Below, piece by piece: positions 39,401 through 54,400 of a DNA stretch of 64,000 nucleotides (the stretch's first letter is position 1; each line of letters begins with the position of its first letter). The notes under the pieces are model-generated. The model was not told where the DNA came from. It made no database searches and saw only the letters and a program-made list of their open reading frames with translations. Location: the NCBI RefSeq assembly GCF_048771995.1, contig NC_133027.1, positions 103,952,001 through 104,016,000 of the forward strand, given 5' to 3'. Source of the DNA: Taeniopygia guttata (lineage: Eukaryota > Chordata > Aves > Passeriformes > Estrildidae). Made by a program: the position numbers and the translations under genes.

Positions 39401-42400
39401 TTCCATCAGAATGTTTGTGTTTGACCTTACAGTCAAATGATTCTTAGTGATTGTGAATCCATTGACTTCAGACACATTACTCCTGATTTCACCAGGGTCA
39501 CCTCATAATGAGGGGCCAAAGTATTAAATGGAAATGAACCCAATGAAGTCATCAAGCTCAGACCTACTACATCCTCACATGCTTGATCTGAACAATAAGA
39601 ACTGGTGATTTATAAATCATGTTGTCTGTTTGTTTCTTTGTCATTTAATACTTTTTTTCCGTTGAGTAAATGAAGATGTTCTGACCTCAGCTCATCCCTT
39701 GTGAATTTGTTTGAAAAAAAGCAGGATAGCTGTACCCCTTAAATCTGACTCAAGCTTTTGTTCCAATTTAGTGAGCGTCACCTTATTTTTTAAAGGAAAC
39801 ACATTTCACTTGACGTCTAGGATCTGGCAGGACTTGCTTCATCCCCTTTTTCGTAAGTTTGTCTCCATGGCAGTTTTAAATTTTTTTTTCTCTGTTTTCA
39901 GAAGGAAGACTGGCCAATGCACAAACTGGAATGTGCCTCCATGTGCACTTTTGGGCAGAACTGGCATCCCTCAGAGACTGTGAGGCTAACAGCAAGGATC
40001 CTTGCCAAACAGGTGAGCAAAAAGGCGAGGCTTGGGAGATTTGCTCGTGTTCTGGTGTTAGGGAAGGCAGGGAAATAAAAATTGAGACTAAAGTCATCAA
40101 GCTCAGACCTACTACATCCTCACGTGCTTGATCTGAGCAATAAGAACTGGTGATTTATAAATCATGTTGTCTGTTTGCTTCTTTGTCATTTAATACTTTT
40201 TTTCCATTGAGTAAATGAAGATGTTCTGACCTCAGCTCATCTCTTGTGAATTTGTTTGAAAAAAAGCAGGATAGCTGTACCCCTTAAATCTGACTCAAGC
40301 TTTTGTTCCGATTTAGTGAGCGTCACCTTGTTTTTTAAAGGACCAGGGCCAGCATGGTCCAGCTGGAGACTGTTGCAGGAAGCTAGTGAAAAGTTAGTGA
40401 GGTCTTCAGCTGTAACCTGTGACCAAGGTACTGCTGAACAGAGCCTGGAGATCTTTACTGATGGTTTCACATTGGTGTTTCAGCCTCTGTTCTGGTACAC
40501 TTGAGCTCTTGGTTACACGTGTGGGCAAGCACCAAGACCACACTAATTAAGAGAAAGAAGAATAGGATTTGGTGTTTGAGTTTAATTCCAAGGAATGCTT
40601 CTGGAGTTATCTGGCTGCATGCACTCATACCTTTATTAAGCAGTTGTCTGTTGTAGTATTTTTCAGCTATGGTTGCATAGCATTGTGTAGCATATAACTC
40701 CCAGTACATTTGTGAGTCAAAACACCTCTGAGGTATTAGGTATAAACATTTATGATTATGAGTTAGCTGGTGAAAACCAGAGTTTGAGATAGACCCTTGG
40801 TGTTTGAAAAAAAGAGTATTGTGAGTAAGGAAAGAAGATTGTAATGTCGACCTCCATTTCAGTGTTCCTTAACTATATGGATACTGAGGATAACACAAGT
40901 ACTTACAGGGAGGGAATGGGATCCATGAGTTTCAAGGTTATTGTGCTGTGTATCTTCATAGAGCTCTAAACTCTCTCTGCAAAAATAAATGCTCTTTGAA
41001 GCAAATTTTTGTGCTTGAGGTCTGCTTATGTGACAAGGGAAACCTGGATACTGTATGTAGGGAGGATTTTGGTGGCCTGCTGGGGAGGTAGCTGCATCCT
41101 TGCTGTGTGTGTAGATGTGTGTGCATGAATGTACATGTGTGTGACTTAATTAAAGCGCCTTTTGGGGGTGATCCACAAACAAAATCGAATGTTTAATGAA
41201 AAAAAGTCGTTGGAGAAAATTTCTGCTTTTATCGCTTACAGGGAGGGGGGAGAACCCTACATGTCATATGAAAGCTAAATATGCAAACCACAGTCCCTGA
41301 ACCTCAGCTGCTGGGCCACCTGCAAAGCCATATTTAATGGCCAAGATCACAAAGAAGTGGCCTTAGGCCAACAGTGGAGCATTGCTTTTGAACTCTGTCA
41401 ACAGTCAGTTTATTCACTTTCCTCAAAGCAAAGCCTGTCTTCTGCCTGCTTGCTATTGTTAGCAGCTTTCTGGGTGTCTAGAACAAAGCAAATGACATAT
41501 TTAAAATACTGTTCAGTTTATGTATATAAATTTGAGAGGAGTTCATCTTTGGCTGCCTAATTTGATGTGGAGAAGATATTTCTATGCCTTTAGTTAGGGC
41601 AGTCAATTTAACTCATTGGTGTTCATCCACTCTTATTAGTTCCATAGACTGTGGATTTGGGTTTGTCTTGCAGGTAGGAATTCCCAAATTCTGAATGAGT
41701 ACACAAAGCTGCTGAAGTGAAACATTAAATTTTTTTTTCCCTTGTTGTTAGAAAACTCACCCTGAAAGAACACAGTCAGAGAAGCTGCTTGCTGTAAAAG
41801 AATTTGAATCACGTAAGTAAAAAAGGCTTGCAGGTAAACAGAGGTTTTGACTTCACTATATTAATGATTTGTTTCCCCATGGCTCCCCTCCATCAACACC
41901 TTTCAGAACATCCTGCTTCTGCTGGAGGAAAGGAGTAAACAAAGAGAATTGTAGTTCCTCATTTTTTTGAAAGTGCAGTGCTCTTCTTTCTTTTTTTTTT
42001 TTTTTTTTCTTGGCTGTTTGTGGGAGCTGTGAAACAAGGGTGAATACCTAGACAGAGTTAATTATGTAGCATACATCCATCTCTTGGTTCTCTGGTATTC
42101 TAGTGTCTTTTGAGAATTGTAATGTTGCAAAATTAAAATAGCTGGTATTTGTTACCAGGAGGCATAAAATCAGAGACAGCAGAGTTGCTTGATGGTGACA
42201 GTGACTAAGGGGCTAATTGCAGAACCCTCTGGACTGTGCTTCAGTATCTGTCACTGCCAGTCAAATCTGACATGTTATATATGATTCCATGTCCTAAATG
42301 CTCTAAAATAATCTAAAGAAGGAGATAAGGCAATGGCTTGCTTTTAAATGGAAAGCTGCTGTTTACGTCCAGTCGGGCCGAGTTAAAAACTGACCATTAG

Positions 42401-45400
42401 TACCCATCCTGGCACAGTTTTCACCAGTCTGTTGTTTTCTTTCTTGGTGCTGAGCATAATATACACAGAGGCAATGGGTTGTATATTCACATTACTCACT
42501 CTGATGGCTTCCAAAACCTTTTACAAAATGCTTAATAAATGTACTCATTGCTAGGACTGGAGTAGCAGAGTAACCAAGCACAGTAGTCTTATTTGCTTCC
42601 TGAACAAAAGCTCCTGTCATTGCTTTTGGGACAACTGGGGGAACAAGGGGAAAAAATGCCAACATTTAACTTTGCCTGTGGCAAGGATAGTTCTACAGGT
42701 AAGGTGGCAGGATTGAGTTTGAGGAGAATGGGTAAGTTTCTGTGTATTCTTCTGCATTGTAGCCAATATTTTATTAATTTGAGAGATAAAAGACTGAAAT
42801 GTTTTTTTCTGTTGCAGTGTCCCATTTGTCCTCTAGAAGCCTTTGTTTTGTTAGCAAGCACCCCTGTTCCTGCTGCTTTTTGACTCACCTCACTGCTTAG
42901 CACACCTTTATCAGTTGTCTTATGCTTTGCAACACCACTCACAGGATAGGAAAAGGCACCTGGCTGTCAGCTGGAAGTTCAGAATTTCTTATTTCTGATT
43001 GGTCTTCATTCTCATCAAATGCTCCCATTTCATTTTCCTTGGTGTTTTTTGTGACTCGCCCAGCATTCACATCTGCTCTTACAAATAATTTCCTTCTTCT
43101 CTGATTGTTGTGCAGCCTTTTCTCTCCATTATTATTTTGAGTTGGAGAGAGCAGGAGAGAACTAGTAACACTGCCACTGTGATAGAGTGGATTAGGAAAA
43201 AACTTCCAAAAAATTCTGCTTTTGAGAGTAGAGAGAGGGGATCAGGAGCATATGGTGGATCATCTATCTTACTCTGCATGGACCAGGTAGGGAAAAGCTC
43301 AGTGGCCATGGCTTTGGCTAGAACTTGTCATGGTCCTGAGGGTAAATCTCTGGAGAAACCCATAATGGAATACAGTTGGCAGGTGTGCCAAGACATTTCC
43401 ACTGATATTCCTGCTGTCTCCTATTAACAGATATCTGAGAACATCTCTGTTGGTGGTCACCCCCCAGCCCATGGAGATGTGGGCACTTTCAGGCACTGTT
43501 TGCTACCTGTGCCTGAGCAGGTGCCTGCAATAGGTCTGGTGGATTGTATTCCTGGGCACCCTCATGTTCTCCTCCTCTTGCTGCAAAGCAAACTCCTGTA
43601 GCCAGCCCCAGTGTTGTTGCTGGATCCCTGTCATGGGTGGCCACAAATAGCTGGGGCTTCTGTGCTAGGAAAGACCACATATTTTAAAAACAGCAGGGAT
43701 AAGCAGCCTTAGCAGCAGTTTGGGCTGCTTTGTGCTGCTAAGGAACAGGTCAGTATGAGAAAGTGGGTGATGTTCAGTGTTGGCTCATGCCACAGTGGGT
43801 GGGACCATGTGGCTGGGAAGGTCGTGTCAGACAGCTGAGGACAGCTATCCCCAGCTAAAAGGCTTCCAGAGATCCAGGGCTGCTGGGCTGTTTGCTGGAG
43901 TTCACTAGTGTGCTTTAGAGACTACAACCTTTCTCCCAAGAAAGTAGTCTGTGTCCAATTATCTGCTGACCTAAAGATGTCAGAAAATGCTTTTTAACCC
44001 TTCATGTTGGGCATGTGCTGGACTCGGTGATCTTGAAGGTCTCTTCCAGCCTTGTGATTCTGTGATTTTATGTTCTTGTAGCTCACGTGTGGCTTTAGCA
44101 GAGGCAACGTTGTATGTGTGGAAAAGAGGCACTTCTTGCAGTACTTCCAAGTGGCTTGTCCCTCAGGGGTTTCTGTTAAAATCTGGGCTTCTTCTAACCT
44201 AAGGCTACCTGGATGGGGTTTCCTGTTACTGAAATGAAATGTATTTTTTGTCCACAGACCTTGACAAACTAGACAATGAAAAGAGAGAGCTGATTCAGAA
44301 CGACATTGCTGCTCTTCATCACTTTTACTCAAAGCACTTGGACTACCCTGACAATGCTGCCCTTGTAGTTCTCTTTGCACAAGTAAGTTGGCTAGAACAC
44401 AGCCTGCTTAGGTGGATGGTGCTGTAGGAGTTTAGCCTTTCTGAAAGGGGAGAATGTTAATGGCAGTGGAAATGGTAGCTCTTTGCTTATCTTAGGGACA
44501 GATGGCTATACTTGATGGAGATGTGCTTCACTGAACAGTAATGGCTGGATGTGCCCCACTTCCATCCTGAGGGGAGAGGCTCTTGTCTGCAGACTTTCCA
44601 TGAGGTGCTTCTCAAACACTGAAGAAAAGGGGAAACAGCCTTTAATAAACCCTGTCAAAGTTAAGCTTCTTGTGGGCCAAACATTGTGTGGCTGTTGTTG
44701 AACTAACATGGAAGGCTGCTGGCCTGAGACCCTGCAGAGGCAAATCCTTCATTCAGGCTTCAAACTTGTGGAAATCCTTGCTGGGCAGGTCATCATTGTG
44801 TTTGACCTTCACAGGGAGTAAACTTCAGAGACGTAGAAAGAGCAGCAGAAAGCGCAGCCTAAAACTTTTATCTGGTGAATGGCTTTTAAATGTAGTCAGG
44901 TGGTTTGGCCATCTGGAGAGATGAAGGAAAGACAGAATGTCTTGTTAGATAACTTCTGATATGTCACTTCTTTTTTCTCACCTACTTTTCATATGCATCT
45001 GAATTGGATGTATTGTAGTGGATGGAATAATACACCAGTGGAATACTGAAAGATCCATTTTCTTCTTTTCCCTCTTTTGCTTCAATATGAGCTACTTTTG
45101 TACTTAGGTTTCTGAGTAAAATAATATCTTGAGATGGAGGCAAATGATGCACTTCTGTGATGAAAGCTGAGATGGAAATATCCTCTTTGGCAGAGCTGGG
45201 TGTCTACCAACAAGGAGGCACAGTTACTATTTCCTTACTACAGAGATACTCTTATTCTGTAGGGGAATGATTCTTTAGGATGTTTAGCATCTGCTTATCA
45301 TCCCTTGTGTTGTTTCTAATTGCACACTTCCTTTCAATGGCAAGAGTTTTTTTCTCTTTTGAAAACTTTAAAATTTATGTTTGTCAGAGGGATACTTTGA

Positions 45401-48400
45401 AGATGTTAGTACAACCAGTTTCTTGTGCTATTTCTGAATATTTTTGTTAGAATGTAGCCAGAATACCCCAAAGATTTCATTATTTTGGCTATAATAAGTT
45501 TTGTTTCATGTCCTGTCTAAGAGCAGCTCCACCAGATTGTGGTACTTTAACTGACTTCTGTGAGCTGCTGGCTCCCAGATCTCATATTCCATCCAGTCAC
45601 CTCTATGGATGTCACCCATAGGTGTTACTTTAAGCTCATCCTGATAATCAGGTAGCTCTCTGCCACTGTGGACATTAGAATTTTTTGAACTAAAATCTCC
45701 AGAAGTCATCTGGATGCTTCTCAGAAGTGTTTTACAGGATGCAACCTTCTGAGGTGTTAGTCCCAGGATAAATCTTTCCAGAAGAATGGGAGGTATGCTT
45801 GTACCTGAGCTGTGCAAACATATTTCCTAATAATTAGTTAACTTGACCTAGAACCAGTAGTGTTGATATGCTGCCGCTTCTTTGTTTTCCTTCAACACTT
45901 ACTCTGACCTTATGTGGTCTATTTTGCTTCGCCATTCCCCATTGTTGCTCCCTGTGGTTCAGGGCAGTCACTGGGACTTGAACACCTCTGACTCCTTCTC
46001 ATTACTTTTAGTGAACATTGCTAAAGTGTAACTCATCCTTTTGGGTGGAATAGGGCCCTTTTGTCCAAAGTCCTTGCCTTTCACTGCTCTCCTCTTCAGC
46101 TGTTGGCATCATTCTACTCACTTTTGTCCCCATTGAATATAGCTCTTGAGGCTGGAGTTTTTTTTCCTCAGCCTCACCTTGTCATATTTTTCAAACAGTT
46201 TCTCACTTGCCTCAAGTTCCAGCATCTCACCCTTTCCTTGAAGACTTTGCATTTTGTGCCTCCCTTTGCACATTCTCTTTTCTGCCATTGGGAACACCTT
46301 GAACTCCAGTTTTGCTGCTGTTGTCTCTTCACTCTCCCCACTTTACCTGTTTTTAGTCATGCATTCATCTGGTGAAACCAGTGATATCTCATCCCTTCTA
46401 ATCCCTCCTCTTGTGTCATTTCTAATATGATACTTTCATGAAGTGTGTTGTTTCTGGTTTAGTGGAGGGCAGTTGATGATAACTCACTACATATTTTTAA
46501 ATATTTCCCTGTGGTTCAGAATCATCAAGCTGTTCTTTATCAGCCTTTTGTAGCCTTATGTTCTTACTTGCTGTTGATATTATCTTTCCCGTCTATTGTT
46601 TTTGCATTCAGCAATTATTTTTTGGTTTTGGTTCAGGTATGCCCTTGCATTGGCCAGCGCACTGGGAACCTTTGGTGCTATATTGCTAAAAATAACAGGA
46701 TAAAGATTGAGCAAAGATAGCAGAGATACTGATGAGTGAATCAGGATACTTGTCTTAATTGTGGATTCACCCTGAACAGTTCATACCTGAGGAGTGGCTT
46801 TGGGTATTTGTGTACTTCTAAAAGCCAGTCCAGGCTGCATTCCAGCTTATGGGGCATATCACTTTGCTTGGTGAGCAACCTGGTCTACTGGAAGGTGTCC
46901 CTGCCTCTGAGAATTGGAGAACAGGAAAAGACTGGAACTTGATCTTTACAGTCCTTTCCAACCCAAACTATTTAATGGTTCTGTGATTGCTGTTGGTAGT
47001 ACTTGTTGTCAGCTCTTACCCTTTCCAAAACAAATGTTGCACTATACTTGATTGACTGTTCCTGTGCCCTTTCTAGCTGTAACTGTGCTTGGCCATGTTG
47101 TTTTAGTGAGTAGTTGTTTTAGTGTGTTACTGGTGCTTTTTTCATGCGTGTAGGGACATAATGGTGAATGCAGAGAGGGTTCTCTTTGTGTCGGTGTGTG
47201 TGGGATTTGAAGTGGAAGTAGAATGAAGTACTTGACTGAGGTGCATTTTGGCCACTTAAAGTCATACAAACCACATGAAAAAAGCTGACACTTCTGTAAG
47301 ATTCCTTTGACTTGGTTGAGAACAAAAGTGAGAAGGTTTTAAAACCTGCTTGAATCTATTCTATAAGAGAGTTTTGTGAACATGTTCTTTTGATCCTGTG
47401 TCTGTTTAAATTAGGAATACACTTCCTCTCATACTCTGTCCTTTTTCTGTCCCCTCCTATTCTATGTCTTTATGAGGTTCAAGTCTTTCTCAGTGCTGTT
47501 GTTGTTTTCACATGTACTTTAGTCTTTGGTGACAGGTGCCATTGTGGCAGGTCAGTGTGACATATGCTCCATCCAGGCTCTGCAGTGCCCCAGCCTGGCT
47601 GAGTTTGCTGCCCTTCTTTCCTACATTCTCCTTGCATGTGTAGCTCTGCTTTGGCCCTTTCCTTGTTATGGCCCAATGAAATCTCCTTGCCCCATGCTGG
47701 GCCGAGGTTTTGTGTGCTGTTTTTGAGCCCTGCTTCTCTTGGTTGCAATTCACTAGATGTGTCCTGAGCAGGTGCAAGTGTTGGACCGTCAGTTTTTTAG
47801 CATCCTGTGCATTACTTTGGAGTGGGACTTTGTCCTCACTTCACCTGTTAAGATGTCATGGAGCTCCCTGTGAGTCCTGGAGAGATGGATGAAAAGTTGT
47901 AAGCAAATTTCTGCAATTGTGTTTGATGTATGAGAAAGTGATATGTGAATACATGAAGAGTACTCAGCTGACCAGAAACTCATCCAGCACCTTTCTTTTT
48001 TTTCTTAGGTTAACTGTAATGGCTTCACAATTGAAGATGAAGAACTCTCTCATTTGGGATCAGCTATATTTCCTGAGTAGGTTGATTTTAATATTTAAAA
48101 AGATAAGAATAACTTATTTAGAAACAAATAGAGGAAATAGATATCTACCAAAATAATTAATTTATCTTGTTTTAAATATCTTTAATTGGCAAATGAAATG
48201 TGGCAAGTTATTTGCAGCAGTTTATCTTAAAAATCCAGTAATTTTGGTAAAATTGCGCATGTAATTTGTTTTGAAACTTAGATTGTGAACTTAGATTTCA
48301 GGTTGGTAAAGAACACTTATTTGGGTAGCAGGTTCTGGACAAGGACATCAAGTAATGATCAAAGCCAAATGAAAAGGATTGCAGGTGACTTGCTCTTTTC

Positions 48401-51400
48401 ACAACTTTCTGTTTTGGCTGGGTATAATCCTTCCCCTGGTGCTCTCTGAACAATATAATTTCTACCCTTGTTCCTTGGCAAATAGAAAATCCCTTTCATA
48501 GCTTCTTTGAGCCTTCTTGCCATGACAGTGGAAAAAAAATTATATACAAGCATCTTAGCTTTACAAATAAACTACAGATGTTAAGTGTTAACTGCAGTTC
48601 ATGAATGGGGGCCTGCAGCTTTCTTTAGGGCCAAGAAACATTTCTTGCATTTTTAAATCTGTCCTTCCCATTTAATATTGTAGCAGAGGAGGGTATTTTC
48701 TGTCCCTGATCTTTGCACAGCCTGTATGAAGGTATTAGCACTGAGGCTTAGTTTGACTTCCTGGTGAGGCTTGGATTACTCATAGCTTATCTGTGTCAAA
48801 GTAACCTGAAACTTATGGATGCCCACTCAAAGCTGGATGTGATTTTGCCAAGTGCTGCAGACAAGCAGTAGTAGCTAGTCCTTGCTTCAGAGATTCTTCT
48901 TCTTCTTCAGGCAGGTCTGTCATTCATATCCCTGATCTACAGATTGGAAATTAATGCCTTGAAATGCCCAGGATCAGAGTCATTGTGGGAAGAGGAGAGT
49001 ATTAAACCAGGATGTTCTGGAAGCACCATCACTTTGTAAATGCTCAGGATACAAGAGTCAGATCTTTTCTACTTAGCAGTTATGCCTGTGAGCTAAAAAT
49101 ACTGAAGAGACAGTTGTTATTTTGCTAGATTGGAAGAAAAATAATTAAAATTACAAATTTTATCTCAGATAAGCAGTGAACTGCACTTTCTCCAAGCTTG
49201 GTAATAAGGGGTTTACTTTTCTCTATCCATCCAGGTTTTTGTCCAAGTCATATTCTTGTATAACAGACAGAGATCTCCTCCCTCCCACTTCAAACATGGA
49301 GGCAGTTTACATTTGAATAGAAGCCAGCTAAAATTTTAACACCCATTTCAACTTGCAATGCAGCAAAGACTTTTGTTTTCCTGTATTTACTTTTTCCTTT
49401 TTGGTTAAACATGTTTTTCTTTCTCCTCTGAGGAAAACAGTCTGTCTCTCATGTTGATAGTAAAACTGTATGAACATACCTGTCAGCTGTCCTGTAGCAC
49501 TGTGAGAAGGGGAAAACAATAACTTGCCTAGTTCTCCAGTAATAGGATTTAAAAATTGTAATGATTCATTAGCACAGGCATTCTCCATATCATTAGAATA
49601 AATAACAGTACAACAGATTTTCCCAAGGTTACCTTCATGTTAAGCCTCAGAATAAAAACAGCTTAGAGAGACAGACTGACTCAATCTTTCAGACTTATTG
49701 ATTTTGTGAAGTGGTGCTTAACTTTTTGCGTGTTGCTTGTGGTGGTGGTTGAGGAAAACATTTACTTTTCTACTTTTACAGTGTTGCATTGATGAACCAT
49801 AGCTGTTGCCCAAATGTGATTGTGACTTACAAGGGAACCTTGGCTGAAGTCAGAGCTGTTAGAGAGATCGAGCCTGGAGAGGAGGTAAATGCAGTGTTTG
49901 AATTTGCTCTGTCCTCGTGCAGCCTGACAGCATTCATTCTGCTTCTCAGGGATCATTTCGATTAAATGGCAATTTAATAACAGGAAGGAAGGATCTCTTG
50001 TTTCTCAGAGAAATGCAAGATGGTGCTTTGGAAAAATTAGGGTGGCTCAGGAGGACTGAAGGGATTTTTGGAGGCAGTACCCTGTTTTTTGCTAAAACAT
50101 GGGAAGGGCACCTGCAGCAGTCACTGTGTATCTGCCAGCCTCTCTCTCAGTTTACCCATCTGTAAAATGAGGCTGAGTTTACTGATGTTTGGCTGGTGCT
50201 TTGAAATTCCAAGATCAAAGCAAATTATTACTGCTATAATAGTTCCCAGTATAATAGTAATGTGTTGAAATTGAAGCCAGAATAAACAAGGTAAATGGGA
50301 ACAGATAAATCCTGACTTCTGTTTGGACAGAGCATCCACAAAACATAGGACTTGGTCATATCACCTCAGTGGCATTTGCTGGGAAATCACAAAAGAACAA
50401 ATGTGTGGTTTTAGGTGGAGTGAAACTGAGTAGAGAGGAATAAAAATCTGTGAAATTGAGTAAGGCTCTGGGTTTACTTTGAAACTTTCTCAATCAAATA
50501 ATGAATTTGGCAGGGAGTTTTAAACAGTAGAGCTGCACTTTACTAAAAACAAACAAACAAACAAAAAAACCCCCCAAAAAACCCAAAAATGATGTTAAAT
50601 AGAGCTGGGGAGGATGTTCAAATACCTGTAGGGAATGAAGATAGTGAACATCCTCTGGGGACGGAGTTTGTGCAGAATTTCAATGGCTCATTAGTAAATA
50701 TTAATTTAATGGGCAAAGTTAATGCTGATAAGCTCAGATTTGATTTTTGGATAAAATCTACTGTCTTCTGAGGTGTGTAATAGCAGCTGGAAGAAAGTTA
50801 GAGAGGTTATTTTTGTGGATTGTACCTGATCCCCCTTGTGAACAAACTTGATTTAGCCAAGGGTGTGAGCAACTTCTTTTGATACCATTTGCCAGTGATG
50901 ATTTTTGTCTCTGATGTTGGCACTCACTGCAAATGCATTGTGGTTACCAACAGGACTGATTCTGCTTCTGGCTTCAGAATTTTGCTGTGGAATCTCAGAC
51001 ATTTTCAGCATTTTGGGGGAAGGTGTATCATTAGAGGTAGAGATGTGGAGTATTTATCTTGCTTCACATCATCTTCAGGTTGAATTGAATCCTGCCCTAG
51101 AAGTTGCATCAGCTCTCCAGGACCTCACAGGTTTTGCACTTTTGCTTTTCTGACACCTCAGAATGTTCTAAACGTGAGCTGTGGCTGTGTGTGGTCACTG
51201 TGCAGTCTCCCAGCCTGTGTCTCCATCTTCAGGTTCCGTGTAGCCATTACAGGACAACATTTTAAAGTTTTTTTTTCTGTAAATGTGGTTCCTGCATTCC
51301 ACATGCTTTGAAAATATCGAAGGGAGGAGAGGAGTGTGAGGGAAAACGTGAGATGACATGCTCACACTTGAGAAGAAGGTGCACTGTATGAAATTACATG

Positions 51401-54400
51401 TAATTTTACCTTTGAAGAAAAGAGAAACTTTAAGTATAAAGTCTGAGCAAAGCATTTCAAATAACTGTAAATGTGGAAATGGAGCTAAAGCTGTTCCTTG
51501 GTCTGTAGAATGATCAACTGCACTGTGCATAGGATGTGTTTCTTGGGGGAGATCTCGTTTTAAAAGTACAGCATTAAAGCTAGTTGCAGGGGTTCTTTTC
51601 TGAAGACCATTGAAATAGAGGAAACTTAAGAATAGTGTATATGAAGAGCCTTTAAAATGTTCAAAAGCAGGTTTTCTTTGCTTTAAAATATTGCTGCTGA
51701 AGTAAATCTGATATTCATTCTCCTTGAACTGAAGCACTGGGCCTCTCTTCTTTTCAGAGATCTAAAGGTCTTGTCCTAAGTTTCTAAAGCTACTAGTGAC
51801 TGCTGTTGCCCCAATTTTTGTAGGTTTTCAGAAAGAAAAATTTGAAATTCCAGCCTCCAAGAAACCAGGCCACTGTAATTTATCCTAGGCTGGATACCTG
51901 AAATCATTATTTTACTTCTGAAAAGGAAGCATCTCTTTGTAGTCTGACAGGAGCCTGAGATTTATGCTGGGGTAGTTTCCTTATCCACACCTGAATCTTG
52001 CTGTCCTGGGTGCAAGCCAGGGTAATATTTGAGGGAAATTCCATAACAAATGGGAAAGGAACATTTCTCTGTCAGGTTGCACTCACAAGTGACAACTCCT
52101 GATGCTTCCAAGGGGCTTGGAATGCGAGGCAGCAGGCAGGTGATGTGGCTGCAGGGGTCCAAAAGCTGCATGGATATGTCATTGTCATACTACATATATC
52201 AGAACAAGTGTAATAAATATGTTTAGTGATGCTGCTTCTCACTAACTGTTGTTTGGTTTTTTTTCCACCATGTAGATTTTTAGCAGCTATATTGACCTAC
52301 TGTATCCCACAGAAGACAGAAATGACCGGTTAAGAGACTCCTATTTCTTTAGTTGTGATTGCAGGGAGTGCACTACAAAAGAAAAGGTAATGGAATTGGT
52401 GTGAAATGTACTTCTGACTGTCAGGGCACCTACCCATGTCCTTATATATAATATCCTTGCTGGCTTAATTGCATTTTGGAAAGTAGGATAATGGGCATGG
52501 GGGAGGTGGTTGTGTTTTTCTGTCTTTCCATCCAGAATGCTTTCTGATGCTCATTCTTTCCACTGTAATCATGACACACAAGAAAATTTCCTGGTAGAGG
52601 CCTATTTAAAGCTGAGCTACAAAGCAAAGATGAAAACATTGTTAAAAGTAGATAATTATACTGTGTCTGAGCTACTTGGCCAAACTAATTTAGCTCTGAA
52701 CTTTTTTTAAATTTCATCCTTTTTACCAACTCCTAGCAAGTAAATCTTGCTTGGGGCATTTCTGGGATAGAGTGCTGCTGCATTTCCTTGGTGGGACAAT
52801 TCAGTAAATTCTAGAGGACATTGTATGGCATGTGTGGATGGTTTGGAGACACAGCAGAATCTGAGGAATGACCTTTTCTACAATAGCATCATACTGATCT
52901 GCTCAGGTGGTCCTGGGTCACAGCCCCTTGTGATGTGCAGGCCAGAGTTACGCTCATTAAATGGGAGCTGGTGCCCCTCAAAGCACAAAGGAAGATCCAG
53001 ACAGTGTTCCTGACAAAAAGGTCTTAGGTGTTTTGCAGAAAAGCACTCCTTGGAGGGAAAAGGTACCCAAACCCAACAGATACTGAGACAGCTGTTCCTG
53101 TGCAACCATTTGGACCTCTTTCACTGAAGATCCTAGAAGGATTGAGCTCTGTGTAGCTTATCTGTCATTCCAGACAAGATCAGTGTGTCTAGCATAATCT
53201 AATCCTTAAGTTCCAGATATTTTTTCCTCCCATTTTCACCAGGCTTCCCAAAGTGACCAGACAGCCATTTCCTTCCCCTAAATGATGTCATTTTTTGTGA
53301 TTTTTTTTTCCCAGATAGTACCCAGTATTGTTGCTTGAGGCCCTTCTGATGATACCATATCATTTGTGTTCTTCCCCACAGTTACCTTGATAATTTTGCC
53401 ACTGAGTTTAATGAAGCCAGGATTTCATCTGTGATTTTCAACAATGTGCTACTCTGGGAGTCACCTGCCACTCAGCCTCCTTCAATTTTGGAAAGAGTCC
53501 CTGTAGCTCTCTCAGCTGGCACATTAAATAATAATAAAAAAAATCTTGCAACAATGTGAAGCTTGAACAGCAAAAAATTGTCTCTAGATTGTAGCTGGCT
53601 CCTCATGAAATAGAGAGATAAGAGAAAGTGGAGCTGTCCAGCAGAAATAACAAAATATATGGAAATGTGATTTTGTCTATAGATCTGAAGGATCCTTTTC
53701 TATATTTAAGATCATGTCATTTTCCACAGAGATATCATTTGTACTCAACCTGAGGTACTTGAGCTGGTATACCTTTAAAACTAAGCCTAAATTTGTTTTA
53801 AACCCTAATCTTTTGGAAGCAGTGAAATTTCTTATGTAAAAACACTTGCAACACAAAATCGAAAAGCTCTTCAATCTTTCAGAAGAAAGAGACTTAGTGG
53901 AAGTAGAGAATGGCAGATGAACTGGAAGGCCAGGGGATCCTAGGATTTCTAGCCAAGGCTTTAGAGAAAAATTGCAGGTGCACATTCTACCTTTGTTTTT
54001 TCATTCTTTGAAGAGCTTAAGTTCACATCTGTGTCTTTTTATTAGAGAAATTTTGGATAGCAGGTGCACTTTTATTTGTAGGGCTTGGAACATGCCTTTG
54101 TAAGGTCCATTGTGTTTCCTTCAGGATAAAGAGAAACTGGAAATCTGCAAGCTGAATGATCCTCCATCAGCAGAGACAGTAAAGGACATGATCAAATATG
54201 CCAGGAACGTGATTGAGGAATTCAGGCGAGCCAAACACTACAAATATATCCTTTGTCTTACCCTGACTCCACTGGTGTGTGACCTAAAAATCTTGCCTGC
54301 TGGACTTCAGAAGTACATGCAGGAGAAATACTGTGACCAGTAGAAATTAAACTTATCTCTGTCCTCTTTGTGGCTGAAGGTATTATCAGGTAATTGTATA

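Larger units (their letters stand above)
33158..39901 (+). other. SMYD2: SMYD2 intron 2 (largest, 6.7 kb)
   Basis: AT-rich. Frames open on both strands at 35749-36201 (150 and 124 codons) show no domain. Copy 1 of the 252-bp duplication is near its end. Confidence 0.95.

Noticed and set aside
45506-45817. 103-codon minus-strand frame in SMYD2 intron 5
   Set aside because: Composition looks protein-like, but there is no recognisable family, splice pairing or support from context.
51195-51737. 180-codon minus-strand frame in SMYD2 intron 7
   Set aside because: No domain, no splice or promoter signal, composition typical of AT-rich non-coding DNA.
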